From Stramenopiles sp. TOSAG23-2 (Eukaryota > Sar): a DNA stretch of 25,681 nucleotides. Below, in pieces: positions 9,434 to 18,934 of this stretch. The translations under genes and the position numbers were made by a program. The stretch's first letter is position 1. The number at the start of each line of letters is the position of its first letter. The notes below the pieces were generated by a model, which was not told where the DNA came from, did not search any database, and saw only the letters and a program-made list of their open reading frames with translations. Location of the stretch: positions 1 to 25,681 of the forward strand of contig LT649448.1 in NCBI GenBank assembly GCA_900128395.1. The letters are read 5' to 3'.

Positions 9434-10320
9434 CTTTTTTTTTTTTCAACAATATATAGTATAATTTCGTTTCCACAATAATCTGGGAAACACTGCAATT
9501 AATTTATAGATCAATTGCCTATTGTGTTCGTTTGTTTGTTTCTTTGTTTGTTTGTTTGTTTCTTCATGTAATACATTGCATACTCCGTATACATCAATAC
9601 CGCTTATTTTTTTTGGATATGAGTCAGACACAGAAGAACTTTGCCAGGTTTGCTACGTGTGGTGTCCTCCGCCTCCATCACTTCTTTTTGGACAAATTAT
9701 CCACCGTATTATTATTATAGGAATAGCATTGATGTAAGAATGCGGAAAAGATATCAAATTTTAACGAAAATTTTCGATCATTCAAATTTTAGAAGGTGGG
9801 TTTAAATTCAAGTGGATTATTTCAATTATACATGTATTAAAAAAAAAAATGAACTTCAATTATATTTCATTATGTTTATTTGTAGATATTTATTCCATTA
9901 TTCGGATCTTACTATTTATTTTTTTAAAATAAAATTTGTAATATTAGTATTTTATGTTTTCCAATTGCAATGCTATTTATATCTTTGTTTTGGATTTCCA
10001 GATTCCTACGCTGGAAAAACGAAAAAACTTTCAAGCCTAATTAACTTTTAACCCTAATTTCAACTAGAGTAGAATTGAATGAAATAATAGGTAATAGGCC
10101 TTTTTTTTTTGTCATCATTGCTTTGCCATTCATAAATTAAAATAATTATATAGTTTTTTTATTTGTACAAGAAGTGTTTTATATTTCATTTATGTGTTCT
10201 TTCGTTGTCAAATCTATATAACAAAGGAAAATTATTTCAATTCATAGATACATATATATATATATATATATACATATTTGTTGCAATAATTAATCAAAAA
10301 AATATAATATACACACTACC
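9434..10320. other. Divergent spacer between MFS and eIF2B-epsilon genes
   Basis: This 887-bp spacer holds no convincing gene; the open frames in it are short and unlike known proteins. It contains a GTTT-type microsatellite (about 9530-9562), a perfect palindrome CGAAAATTTTCG near 9764-9775, a GC-richer stretch at about 9640-9705, and a TA run just before the eIF2B-epsilon start. It should contain both promoters. Confidence 0.55.
9530..9562. repeat. (GTTT)n-type microsatellite
   Basis: A run of GTTT tetranucleotides interrupted once by CTTT, lying about 100 bp upstream of the MFS start codon. Confidence 0.75.
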
Positions 10321-12615
10321 ATGGGTGGAAATAAAAAAAATTCATCTAAAAATAAATCAAATGCTAATGATGAAAATACAAATAATAAAATTCAAGCGGT
10401 CATATTAGCTGATTCGTTTACAAATACATGTAGGCCTATTTCGTTAGAAATGCCTAAAGTACTATTTCCATTGTGCGGTACACCAATGCTTGATTACGTA
10501 TTGGAATTTTTAGAAGCTGCAAATATTGATGAAGTATTAGTTTTTTGTTCTAGTTTTCCGGAAAAAATTGAAGAATTCCTAGCAAACTCACGTTGGAAAG
10601 CAACATCATCATCATCAGATAATAATAATAATTATATGTCAAACAAAAAACAAAGTAAAGGAAATCAACCACGAAGCAATATGGTAGTAAAAACAGTTAC
10701 ATCTAGCCAAACACAGAATGCTGGAGATGCACTACGAGAGCTAGATAGCCAAAAAATGGTAACAACTGAACCGTTTGTATTAATCAGCGGGGATGTGGTT
10801 TGCAATATTGACCTTGCATCTGTTATTCAAGCGCATAAAGAACGTTTTGAAAAAGATAAGGAAAATATTATGACAGTTGTTTTGAAAAAAGCCAGTCCGG
10901 AACATCGGACACGTAGCATCGATGATGATTTAGTAGTAGTGTTAGATAGCGAGACGAAACAGATTGTGAAATATGATAATGAATATGAGCGTGGGATGGT
11001 TGATATGGAAGCATCTTTTTTTGCTGAACATGCTGGGGTAGAATTTCGATATGATTTAATGGATTGCAACGTTGATGTCTGCTCTATAGAAATGATTGCT
11101 AGGGTAGCAGATGAATATGATTACAAGGATTTAAGAAAAGATTTTATTCGTCAAGAAGTTCAAAACAAAGAGTTAGGACATAAAATTTATGGGCATATAG
11201 TGGAAAATGAATATGCTGCTAGAGTCCATGATCCAAGAACATACGATGCCGTATGCCGTGACGTTATTCGACGTTGGGCATATCCCATGGTACCAGATAA
11301 TAATTTATATGGAACATCCTTCGTATATTCACGAATAAATCGTTATAAAGAAGCTGATGTAACATTGGCATGGTCAGCAACAGTTGGTTCAGACACGGTC
11401 ATCGGGGCACGTACGAAAATAGGCAATGGTACAAAGGTAAATCAATCCGTACTTGGACGTGATTGCACTATTGGGGATAATGTTCAAATTATCGGTTCAC
11501 ACATATGGGATAATGTGACAATAGAAGATGGGGCCATAGTGGAAGAATCTATTATTTGTAATGGTGCTATAATTAGAAAAGGTGCACGTATCTCACGTGG
11601 TAGTATCATATCTTTCAATGTTATTATTGGTGAAAATTTTGTTGTAGAACCATTTGCTAAAATAACATGTGTTAGTGAAAAAAAAGAAGAAGAAAAAGAT
11701 GAATATGGGCATAGTAATAATAATAAGGGTTATAGCGATAAAAACGAAACGAATAATAACGACAGCCGAGCTTCTCCAATACCAGCGGATGAAAGTGTGG
11801 TCGGGAAAAATGGTAAAGGACGTTTGTGGCATCCATTGGAAGAAATCCATGAAGATGAAATTCAAGAAGTATATGGTGGTTCAGTCGGCAAAGCTCGTGA
11901 AATTGTATCTAAATTAAGTCGTCGTGCATCGATGGGTGCAAAAGCATTAGAAGCTGCTGTTGCAAACCGATGGCATGATTGGAAAGAAGCAGAAAATGCT
12001 GGGAGCATGATGGATGTATTAGCTGAAGTTGGTAATCAAGAAAATGCATTCGAAGATGTCGTGCTAGATATGATTTTAACTTCATATAATGAAGGGTTAG
12101 ATATTAATAATTTGGAGTTGGAAATTGGATGTTATAAACGTGCAGAAAATATGGGATGGGATGAAACCGCTGCAGCATGTATGCCTGCTATTTTAACTTT
12201 GACTGAAACGACGCAAAAAGGCGATCAAAAAGGATTAATGAAATCTATACAAGCAAAATTTAAAGAATTTGAACGTTTAATTGAGAAATTAGCAACACAA
12301 GGCGAAGAAGTCCAACATTCAATTATCAGTTCAGTCGAAGACTATGTCCTGGCAAATCCTGCGTACCTTCCACAATTTCCAGTAATATTGATGACCATAC
12401 ATAATATGAATGATACATGCGATTCAGAAGTTTTATGTGACGAAGTGTTGGAGGAATGGAAAGAACAACATGAAAAATTAGATGATTCAAACCCAGCGAA
12501 AAAATTATTAAGTAAAAATTTATTAGCATTTTTTGAACACGCAGTTGGTGTTAGTAGTGAAGAAGAAGAAGATGATGATGATGATGATGATAGTTCTGGA
12601 GAGGATAGTGACTGA
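10321..12615 (+). CDS. Translation initiation factor eIF2B, epsilon subunit
   Basis: The 764-residue protein matches the catalytic subunit of the eIF2 guanine-nucleotide exchange factor. The nucleotidyltransferase-like domain starts near residue 25 (IQAVILADSF, then PKVLFPLCGTPMLDYVLEF). A left-handed beta-helix of hexapeptide repeats follows at about 350-445 (VGSDTVIGARTKIGNGTKV and so on). After an Asn/Lys/Glu-rich linker comes a C-terminal W2/HEAT-type domain at about 570-745, which in this family binds eIF2 and carries exchange activity. The protein ends in an acidic Glu/Asp tail. The start ATG at 10321 has a good context (taccATGg). Length is close to the 700-720 residues usual for the family, with the excess in low-complexity inserts. 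The stop is TGA. It acts in the cytosol, recycling eIF2-GDP to eIF2-GTP. It is followed by two more translation genes. Confidence 0.95.
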   Translation: MGGNKKNSSKNKSNANDENTNNKIQAVILADSFTNTCRPISLEMPKVLFPLCGTPMLDYVLEFLEAANIDEVLVFCSSFPEKIEEFLANSRWKATSSSSDNNNNYMSNKKQSKGNQPRSNMVVKTVTSSQTQNAGDALRELDSQKMVTTEPFVLISGDVVCNIDLASVIQAHKERFEKDKENIMTVVLKKASPEHRTRSIDDDLVVVLDSETKQIVKYDNEYERGMVDMEASFFAEHAGVEFRYDLMDCNVDVCSIEMIARVADEYDYKDLRKDFIRQEVQNKELGHKIYGHIVENEYAARVHDPRTYDAVCRDVIRRWAYPMVPDNNLYGTSFVYSRINRYKEADVTLAWSATVGSDTVIGARTKIGNGTKVNQSVLGRDCTIGDNVQIIGSHIWDNVTIEDGAIVEESIICNGAIIRKGARISRGSIISFNVIIGENFVVEPFAKITCVSEKKEEEKDEYGHSNNNKGYSDKNETNNNDSRASPIPADESVVGKNGKGRLWHPLEEIHEDEIQEVYGGSVGKAREIVSKLSRRASMGAKALEAAVANRWHDWKEAENAGSMMDVLAEVGNQENAFEDVVLDMILTSYNEGLDINNLELEIGCYKRAENMGWDETAAACMPAILTLTETTQKGDQKGLMKSIQAKFKEFERLIEKLATQGEEVQHSIISSVEDYVLANPAYLPQFPVILMTIHNMNDTCDSEVLCDEVLEEWKEQHEKLDDSNPAKKLLSKNLLAFFEHAVGVSSEEEEDDDDDDDSSGEDSD

Positions 12616-13055
12616 TTATGATTTACAAATTAAATATTTATATAAAAATGTGAAAAATGTGTGCGATGTGTGTGCAAAAATAAAAAAAAATATATATATA
12701 TATATAGCGCCTATTTAAAAGATCAATAAATATATCATTATTATATAATGTGTGTGTACAGAAAAGAATATAATACTTTCGTCGTCGTATTATTTTTTAA
12801 ATGCGTTGAAGCATCTCATCGAATGTCAAAGTATGTGTGTTGTTTATTTTTATTTATGTTGGGCACCTTGGCCTTTTTATTTTTTGATGAAATATTATCA
12901 GAGTTTAGCAGGCGTATATAAGGTAAATAAATATATCAGTATGTATATATATAGAATGTACACGTAGTATTAATATATTTTTATATTTTAATTTTAAATA
13001 AAAATTAAAACACTATTTTTCAGATTTAAATACATTTTAATTACTACAATATGAT
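12616..13055. other. Convergent 3' spacer between eIF2B-epsilon and uL15 genes
   Basis: The 440-bp spacer is AT-rich with no recognisable gene. It contains A and TA runs at about 12680-12706, possible AATAAA-like polyadenylation words (about 12674 and 12725), and a CG-rich word TTCGTCGTCGTA near 12778-12789. Confidence 0.55.
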
Positions 13056-13502
13056 TTATGCAACTAATACGCAACCACCACCTGCAGCAACAATTTTCTT
13101 TTCAGCTAATTTACTGAAATAACGTGCTTTTACTACGATTGGTGCAACTGGCATACGTCCTTTGCCTAATACTTTGAAATAACCTTTGTCAGTAACATCC
13201 AATACTGGACCTTTACCGTCTCCTCTCTTTTGTGTCTCTTCTAATACACCTTCACCTAAAAGTGTCCAAAGGCGATCTACGTTCACTGTTGGGCGGAAGT
13301 TTTGATTTCTTTTCAAATGGTAATGGCGCATACCAATTTTACCGAAATAACCTGGATGGTATTTATCCATAAGAATACGATGGTGATGTTGACCACCAGC
13401 ATTACCACGTCCACCTGGATGGGAACGATGTTTACCGACACGACCGTGACCTGCACTTACATGACCGCGCTTTTTCCTGTTTTTATGAAATCTGGATGGC
13501 AT
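13056..13502 (-). CDS. RPL27A: Cytosolic large-subunit ribosomal protein uL15 (RPL27A/L28 family)
   Basis: The 148-residue protein is full length for eukaryotic uL15. It begins with the basic, Gly/His-rich family N-terminus ([20 protein letters not shown]), continues with [13 protein letters not shown] and [14 protein letters not shown], and ends in [10 protein letters not shown]. It is a core component of the cytosolic 60S subunit near the exit tunnel. No intron is needed to give a complete protein, whereas the yeast homologue gene contains one. The start at 13502 (minus strand) has context caatATGcc. It is convergent with eIF2B-epsilon and divergent from eIF3e, so three translation genes sit together. 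Confidence 0.97.
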   Translation of the reverse strand: MPSRFHKNRKKRGHVSAGHGRVGKHRSHPGGRGNAGGQHHHRILMDKYHPGYFGKIGMRHYHLKRNQNFRPTVNVDRLWTLLGEGVLEETQKRGDGKGPVLDVTDKGYFKVLGKGRMPVAPIVVKARYFSKLAEKKIVAAGGGCVLVA

Positions 13503-14238
13503 ATTGTGAAATAGTTATTATTATATTCTTATTATAATTCTTATTGAAATGTCTTGATATGTTCAAAAATGATTTACTACTTTGTCTATTTGTATATTTA
13601 TATCTATATTTATTTATTTATTTGTTATCTATTTGGTGGGATCCATTTTGTCAATAGTGTGTAGTGTTATTTTCATGTATTTGTAGAAATAAAATTAGGC
13701 CTCAAGAATTGACTGGTTTTGACGGCTTTACAGTGCTGTGTAAGTGCTACACAATGGTATGTAGCTGGTATTCAATTGTTTTTTAAATGACCAACTATTT
13801 GATAGAATATTTTATTCGTATAGTAGTAAGTGCAACTTCGCTTTCACGAATTTGCTTCCACAATATCAGCAGCACACACGAGTACAGACCGAAAGAGCCC
13901 ACAGCCCACAGCAGGCCAACAGCACACACGCCTCTCTCTCTCTGGCCTTGTCTTTATCCATTCTTCCAGCTTTTTTTATTGTCTTTTTCAGGATTTCGTC
14001 GTCTATGATGATGTACACATAGTAATAAATGGTGATATTACCTTCAATTTATTATTTAAAAAGAACAGAAATTAATACAGAAGACATATACGGAAATGTA
14101 CATCTCTGCATACAATAGACGAACAAAGAAAACAAGATATCATATATATTGTTTGCATAATAAATGTATCAGAGTTCTATTACACAAGAGGGATATATAT
14201 TAATAGGAAAAGAGGAGACTAAAACGAACGAACAAATC
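13503..14238. promoter_or_regulatory. Divergent spacer, probable shared promoter region of uL15 and eIF3e
   Basis: This 736-bp region separates two divergently transcribed translation genes. It is less AT-rich than other spacers at about 13850-13990, where it contains two copies of CAGCACACACG (about 13871 and 13921) and a CT run near 13932-13941. A small dyad TGTGTA-AGTGC-TACACA lies near 13737-13753. No gene is recognised. Its promoter role is inferred only from gene orientation. Confidence 0.5.
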
Positions 14239-15717
14239 ATGTCGGAATCGTTAACGAAATATGATTTAACACACACTATGGCACCATTTCTAGATACACA
14301 CTTATTTTTCGATATATTCAGTCACTTTGAGAATAATAATACTAATTGCTATTTGAAAGAAGATTTATTAAATGCCAAGTTAGAATTAGTGAAACAAACC
14401 AACATGGTAGATATGGAAATGGAACTATTTCAACAATTGAATGGCAATGCTGCCGTGCCAACAGAAATGCAAGGCAAGAAAGAAGCGGTTGATAAACGTT
14501 GTAAAGACTTACATACTGCAGCTGGAAAACTAGTTGATTTAATTGAAAATGATTTTGATACCGTCAAAGAGTTAACAGAAAACGATAATTTTAACATGAC
14601 GTATTTACAAGAAAACAAGAACATCACCAATGAAAATTTAGACGCATTGTTTAAATACGGGAAAGAATTGTTCAATTGTGGGTCATACAATGAAGCGTTG
14701 TATTATTTAAATTATTACGTACGTTTAGACCCTTTCTCCAACCAAGGTTTTTCAGCTTTGTGGGGTAAACTAGCATGTAATATATTATCAAATACGGACA
14801 AAGGTTGCGATGCAGCTTATACTGATTTAAAATATATTGCTGATGAATGGGTGGATAAGTCAAAATTTTCACCAAGCATGACGTTGGAATACAGAGCATG
14901 GCTTTTGCATTGGAGTATCTTTATCTTCTTTAACAAAAACAATGCAAATGGACGTGAACAAATTGTTGAATTTTTATTGATGAAAGATAAGCATTTAAAT
15001 GCTATACAAAATTATTGCCCATGGTTATTGCGATATTTAGCAGCTGCTGTTGTCATCAATAAGAAAGGAAAACGAAGTGGTGATTTGTTGAAAAAAGTTG
15101 TACGTATCACACAGCAAGAACGCTACACGTTCAAAGACCCAATCACACAATTTGTTGAAGCATTATATGTGGATTTCGATTTTGAAGGCGCGCAAAAGAT
15201 GTTGCAAGAATGCGAGAAAGTATTTGAAGTGGATTCTTTCTTGTATAAATTTAAAGAGGAATTTATGAACAATAGCCGTTCTTTTATTTTTGAAACATAT
15301 TTTAGGATACATAAAAAAATTCACATTGATAAGGTCGCTGAGAACCTGAACAAAACGCCTGATGAGGCAGAGCGTTGGATAGTCAATTTAATTAGGAACG
15401 CACGTTTAAATGCAAAAATCAATTCTGAGGAAAAATATGTTGTCATGCAATCTAAATATCCATCCATCTATCAAAGAATGATGGAAAAAACGAAAAATTT
15501 GCAATACACAACCTATGTATTAGCTGATAATCTTAGAGAATTTTACACAGAATCACAACAGCGTGCAGCAGATTTAAAAGCTGAAAAGGAAAAATTAGCA
15601 AAAGCAAGAGAGGAAGAGGAGAAAAAAGCAGAGGAAGAAAGAAAACAAAAGGAAGAAGAGGAGAAGAAAAAAGCTGAAGCTGCAAAGCCAAAAATGGCTT
15701 GGGGTAAAGCTCGTTAA
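14239..15717 (+). CDS. EIF3E: Translation initiation factor eIF3, subunit E (Int6 family)
   Basis: The protein is a complete eIF3e. The preferred start is the ATG at 14239, giving MSESLTKYDLTHTMAPFLD, which matches the conserved family N-terminus (YDLT...FLDxHL). An in-frame ATG at 14164 would add 25 unconserved residues. The middle is helical with the family features (YNEALYYLNYYVR; AWLLHWSIFIFF; PWLLRYLAAAVV). A PCI domain follows, with the winged-helix signature region near IHKKIHIDKVAENLN and VNLIRNARLNAKI. The tail is a Glu/Lys-rich coiled-coil-like segment ending PKMAWGKAR. eIF3e is part of the 43S preinitiation complex. The last 14 codons and stop lie inside a 167-bp block that is perfectly repeated immediately downstream; the coding copy is intact. 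Confidence 0.95.
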   Translation: MSESLTKYDLTHTMAPFLDTHLFFDIFSHFENNNTNCYLKEDLLNAKLELVKQTNMVDMEMELFQQLNGNAAVPTEMQGKKEAVDKRCKDLHTAAGKLVDLIENDFDTVKELTENDNFNMTYLQENKNITNENLDALFKYGKELFNCGSYNEALYYLNYYVRLDPFSNQGFSALWGKLACNILSNTDKGCDAAYTDLKYIADEWVDKSKFSPSMTLEYRAWLLHWSIFIFFNKNNANGREQIVEFLLMKDKHLNAIQNYCPWLLRYLAAAVVINKKGKRSGDLLKKVVRITQQERYTFKDPITQFVEALYVDFDFEGAQKMLQECEKVFEVDSFLYKFKEEFMNNSRSFIFETYFRIHKKIHIDKVAENLNKTPDEAERWIVNLIRNARLNAKINSEEKYVVMQSKYPSIYQRMMEKTKNLQYTTYVLADNLREFYTESQQRAADLKAEKEKLAKAREEEEKKAEEERKQKEEEEKKKAEAAKPKMAWGKAR

Positions 15718-16002
15718 AAACATATACGATCGTAATATTTTTTTAAATTTAAAATAATATTTTAATTTTATGTATACGTCGTATAATTAATGCAATATTA
15801 ACCTCTTATTTTTTAATTTAACTGATATGATAATTAAAAGCTGAAGCTGCAAAGCCAAAAATGGCTTGGGGTAAAGCTCGTTAAAAACATATACGATCGT
15901 AATATTTTTTTAAATTTAAAATAATATTTTAATTTTATGTATACGTCGTATAATTAATGCAATATTAACCTCTTATTTTTTAATTTAACTGATATGATAA
16001 TT
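15669..16002. repeat. Perfect tandem duplication, 2 x 167 bp, over the eIF3e 3' end
   Basis: Bases 15669-15835 and 15836-16002 are identical and abut exactly. The unit contains the last codons of eIF3e, its stop codon and about 118 bp of 3' flank. Comparison shows identity through all homopolymers (for example T7 and T6 runs). The bases just outside the block differ on both sides, so the periodic tract is exactly twice the unit length, with no junction microhomology. The second copy carries a non-functional repeat of the C-terminal codons inside the 3' flank. It is either a very recent duplication or an assembly artefact. Confidence 0.92.
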
Positions 16003-16528
16003 CCTACTCTCCAGAAAGAATACAATAACTGAGACAATAATATCTATCTCACTAAACTGAAAGATGGACACAATGAATCGTAACATTGCGATAGAGTTCA
16101 TTGAAATCCACAGAGTGTTACTTCGTATAATAATATATTTTAAATGATCTATACATATCATAATATACGAGCGTAAAAAAATAAAAAAAATATTTTCACA
16201 CAAAAAAATTATACGAGAGAGGTATGTGTTATTTTATATAATATACTCGTAAATAAAATAGCATATTCTCCTCTCCCTAAACACTCCCTAAGGACCCCCT
16301 TTACACACACGCACCACCACACATTTTAACGATTTCGCACACATACGATGTACGTTTTATATTATTTCCTCTTTCTTTGAAAAACCACAATACATATATT
16401 ATATTATTATCATAATAGATGTATTTATCAAAATGTATATTTTTATTCAATGTCCATGTCATCATCATCATCATCATCATCTGCATCATTCACTGTCATT
16501 TGAACAGATAGAACGTTATTTGTATTCT
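15718..16528. other. Convergent 3' spacer between eIF3e and Ku80 genes
   Basis: No gene is recognised. The spacer holds the second copy of the 167-bp duplication (to 16002), the TACG-N-CGTA dyads TACGATCGTA (15725-15734 and its duplicate) and TACGAGCGTA (16166-16175), a CA-rich stretch near 16303-16322, and the outer part of an 86-bp duplication that includes the remains of the earlier Ku80 stop region (TAA at 16443-16445, minus strand). Confidence 0.6.
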
Positions 16529-16632
16529 TCAATGGAAGATGTTTATATCATCATCATCATCATCATCTGCATCATTCACTGTCATTTGAACAGATAGAAC
16601 GTTATTTGTATTCTTCAATGGAAGATGTTTAT
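16461..16632. repeat. Perfect tandem duplication, 2 x 86 bp, over the Ku80 3' end
   Basis: Bases 16461-16546 and 16547-16632 are identical and abut exactly; flanking bases differ on both sides. The unit begins with a CAT-type trinucleotide run encoding poly-Asp and continues into the Ku80 tail. Because 86 is not a multiple of three, translation that leaves the gene-proximal copy enters the second copy in a new frame and stops at TGA 16529-16531. See the Ku80 entry for the protein effect. Confidence 0.92.
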
Positions 16633-18934
16633 TCATAAATTCATTATTTTCTTCCTCTGTTACACCACCAATAATTTCCATATCACTTATAAGACTTAAA
16701 TTTTCTTCATGAATACGTTGACAAGTAGCATGCGATATGTTATCAGCAATACTTGTAGTCATTGCAGAATTTTTCACAATGAAATTTTGAAACCAACCAT
16801 TATACGTATTAGGACTTCTTAAACGTATACATGAAACACGTAATAAGTTTAAACATCCAATAAAACGTTCAATATAATCTTCACCATCAGCAAATAATTT
16901 TTCAATATTCGTTTTAATACCATCTTGTGCTAATTTCAATCTTTCTTGATCTATCGTTTCCTTTTTATCAATACGGTTAATGACTTCTTTTTTAAAGTCT
17001 TCTTCTGCATATGCATATCGTATTTCAACTTTTGCGGCACCAAATAGTTGATCTGCACTAGTAATACTACCATATGTATCATTTTGATGTCGTTTATTTG
17101 ACGAATTGTTGTTATTGTTGTTGTTGTTACCATCATTATTATTGCTATCTTCAACATTATCGCCAAATACACGTTTTTTACCCCTTCGATCACTTTTCTT
17201 CTTTTGTATTGGAAATGCTTCTTTCAATCGATCAATTTGATCTTTTGCATTTGATAATATTTTTTCTGAAGGTACATACGGATCATTCATCCCTTCGCTC
17301 ATTTTTTCATCAAATTGATGTTCTGGATCTAATGCGCGTTTTATCAAAGACGTTCGATAAAAATCAAGTATTGGATTGTTAATCGTTGAAGGATTGTATA
17401 AAACTTCACCACTAGCACTTTTATTTGCAGGTTTTGTCAAATCCATCGCATCAATTACATCTTCAACAACTTTGATTTCTTCATGACTGACATCTGATAC
17501 GGGCAATGGATGGAATTGATAACTTCTAAAATCATCTTCAAATGGTATTTGATTCAAATAAAGCGATTCTTTCACTGTTCCTTTGTTCAATATTTCACGA
17601 TGAGGTGTTAAAATACAAAGTGCAGGCGTTCCTTTCCCATCTTTCTTTACATAACGCACTAATGCAACATTTTTTTTTCTCGATAACGCTCGAGTAAAAG
17701 CATTTAACATGGTTTCCCCATAGATATTACCAGATGGTGCAACGACAACGTCCGTATCGCCTTCTAATATTACTTGTCGAGGAACACTGCTTTCTGGATA
17801 ATATCCTAATACAGAAATACCTTTCAGAACGTCCATTTTAAACCCATCCGTATCGTGCTTTTCTACTGGTACGTAACTACCTCCAAAGCGCAAACCACCA
17901 ATCCTATCATGTGGTAATATTTCCTCATTCACATCTTCATTACTACGATATACGCTGTCAATTCCAATTTTTCCAATTGTATCTGGAGGTGCTCTCGATG
18001 ATCGTTTTGATGTAGTTGGCATGGATCCGGCTTTTGTCTTACAGTACGTCTCTACTGGTATCTTTAACGTTGGTGCAATAATTAATTCGCCACCTTTTGA
18101 TAACAATGGTCGTTTTATATTCGCTTGGCGTGGAAATGACCCATACAAGGATTGATTATTATCTACAATATGTACCTGTGCTTTTTCTCCATTTAATATC
18201 ATTAAACGTGAAATGATGCTGTCATGAGTTTGATCTGCAACAATATTACTGTTGTTGTTGTTGTTGTTGTTATTATTATTATTGTTATTATTCGCACCAG
18301 ATACTTCACCTTTTACATCACTAAGTCCTTGCACAAATTCTTTGTTTTGGGAACAAATTTTAACTAATTTTCCACTAGGTTCAATTAAATAAAATTCAAT
18401 TTCACAATTATCAAGTTCTCCCATTCTTTGTGTTATTGATTGTATCGAATTTTCACCATCTTGTACTTCGCCATCCTCGTTACTGTCATCATTATCTCTA
18501 CCAAAGCCGTCAGTAATAACAACAATCTTTTTCAAACTTTGCTTTTTATTTCTCGCTTCAAAATATTCCAATGCCGTCAAACAATTCTGTAATAATTCAA
18601 AATTTGATGTAAATGCATCTTTTGTAGTATCTGTGCAATAATCTTGTATGTCTTCAATATATTGTAACACTTCTTTTGATGGTCTGTGAAATAAACCAGT
18701 CTTTGAAAGCAAAGCCTTAGTAGCATCATCGTCACTATCCCTAGATATACCACCAATTTGAAAGCATATTTCATCCTTCTTTCGCGGTGGATCTCGTATG
18801 GAATAGCAAATATACAATTTCAATACATCAAGTATGGCATTGATTTTACACGTGTTCAAATGTCCAGTTATTGAATTTGGTTCTTTTCTCATAGTGGAAT
18901 TTAAATTCAATACATAGACAATATTTTCCGACAT
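16529..18934 (-). CDS. XRCC5: Ku80 (Ku86) DNA-end-binding subunit of non-homologous end joining
   Basis: The 801-residue protein has Ku80 order. The N-terminal vWA-like domain starts IVYVLNLNSTM, with the metal site altered as is usual in Ku, and contains IVVITDGFG. The Ku core beta-barrel is near 345-530 (GSYVPVEK, SGNIYGETMLNAFTRAL), with the arm region after it. A C-terminal helical domain of the Ku80 PK-binding type lies at about 650-760 (NTYNGWFQNFI; ISDMEIIGGVTEEE). That last domain separates it from Ku70, which has a SAP domain. Asn runs (14 Asn at 215-228, and another near 600) are insertions. Ku70/Ku80 rings bind broken DNA ends and recruit ligase IV factors. The final residues are changed by the 86-bp duplication: the predicted earlier tail ended in poly-Asp then MDIE, while this copy ends in poly-Asp then INIFH. 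It runs in the same direction as the glyoxalase II fusion gene upstream. Confidence 0.93.
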   Translation of the reverse strand: MSENIVYVLNLNSTMRKEPNSITGHLNTCKINAILDVLKLYICYSIRDPPRKKDEICFQIGGISRDSDDDATKALLSKTGLFHRPSKEVLQYIEDIQDYCTDTTKDAFTSNFELLQNCLTALEYFEARNKKQSLKKIVVITDGFGRDNDDSNEDGEVQDGENSIQSITQRMGELDNCEIEFYLIEPSGKLVKICSQNKEFVQGLSDVKGEVSGANNNNNNNNNNNNNNSNIVADQTHDSIISRLMILNGEKAQVHIVDNNQSLYGSFPRQANIKRPLLSKGGELIIAPTLKIPVETYCKTKAGSMPTTSKRSSRAPPDTIGKIGIDSVYRSNEDVNEEILPHDRIGGLRFGGSYVPVEKHDTDGFKMDVLKGISVLGYYPESSVPRQVILEGDTDVVVAPSGNIYGETMLNAFTRALSRKKNVALVRYVKKDGKGTPALCILTPHREILNKGTVKESLYLNQIPFEDDFRSYQFHPLPVSDVSHEEIKVVEDVIDAMDLTKPANKSASGEVLYNPSTINNPILDFYRTSLIKRALDPEHQFDEKMSEGMNDPYVPSEKILSNAKDQIDRLKEAFPIQKKKSDRRGKKRVFGDNVEDSNNNDGNNNNNNNNSSNKRHQNDTYGSITSADQLFGAAKVEIRYAYAEEDFKKEVINRIDKKETIDQERLKLAQDGIKTNIEKLFADGEDYIERFIGCLNLLRVSCIRLRSPNTYNGWFQNFIVKNSAMTTSIADNISHATCQRIHEENLSLISDMEIIGGVTEEENNEFMNKHLPLKNTNNVLSVQMTVNDADDDDDDDINIFH
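18251..18292 (-). repeat. Asn-coding trinucleotide run inside Ku80
   Basis: Fourteen consecutive Asn codons (AAC and AAT on the minus strand) encode residues 215-228 of Ku80. The mixed codons suggest an older or interrupted AAC/AAT expansion within the vWA-like domain. Confidence 0.85.

Noticed and set aside
10045-10062. Telomere-like TTTTAACCCTAATTT
   Set aside because: Only one partial unit; no tandem array, so it is chance.
14164-14238. Upstream in-frame ATG as the eIF3e start
   Set aside because: The conserved family N-terminus begins at 14239; the extra 25 residues are not family-like.
16529-18934. Assigning the Ku gene as Ku70
   Set aside because: The C-terminal region matches the Ku80 PK-binding-type helical domain and there is no SAP domain.
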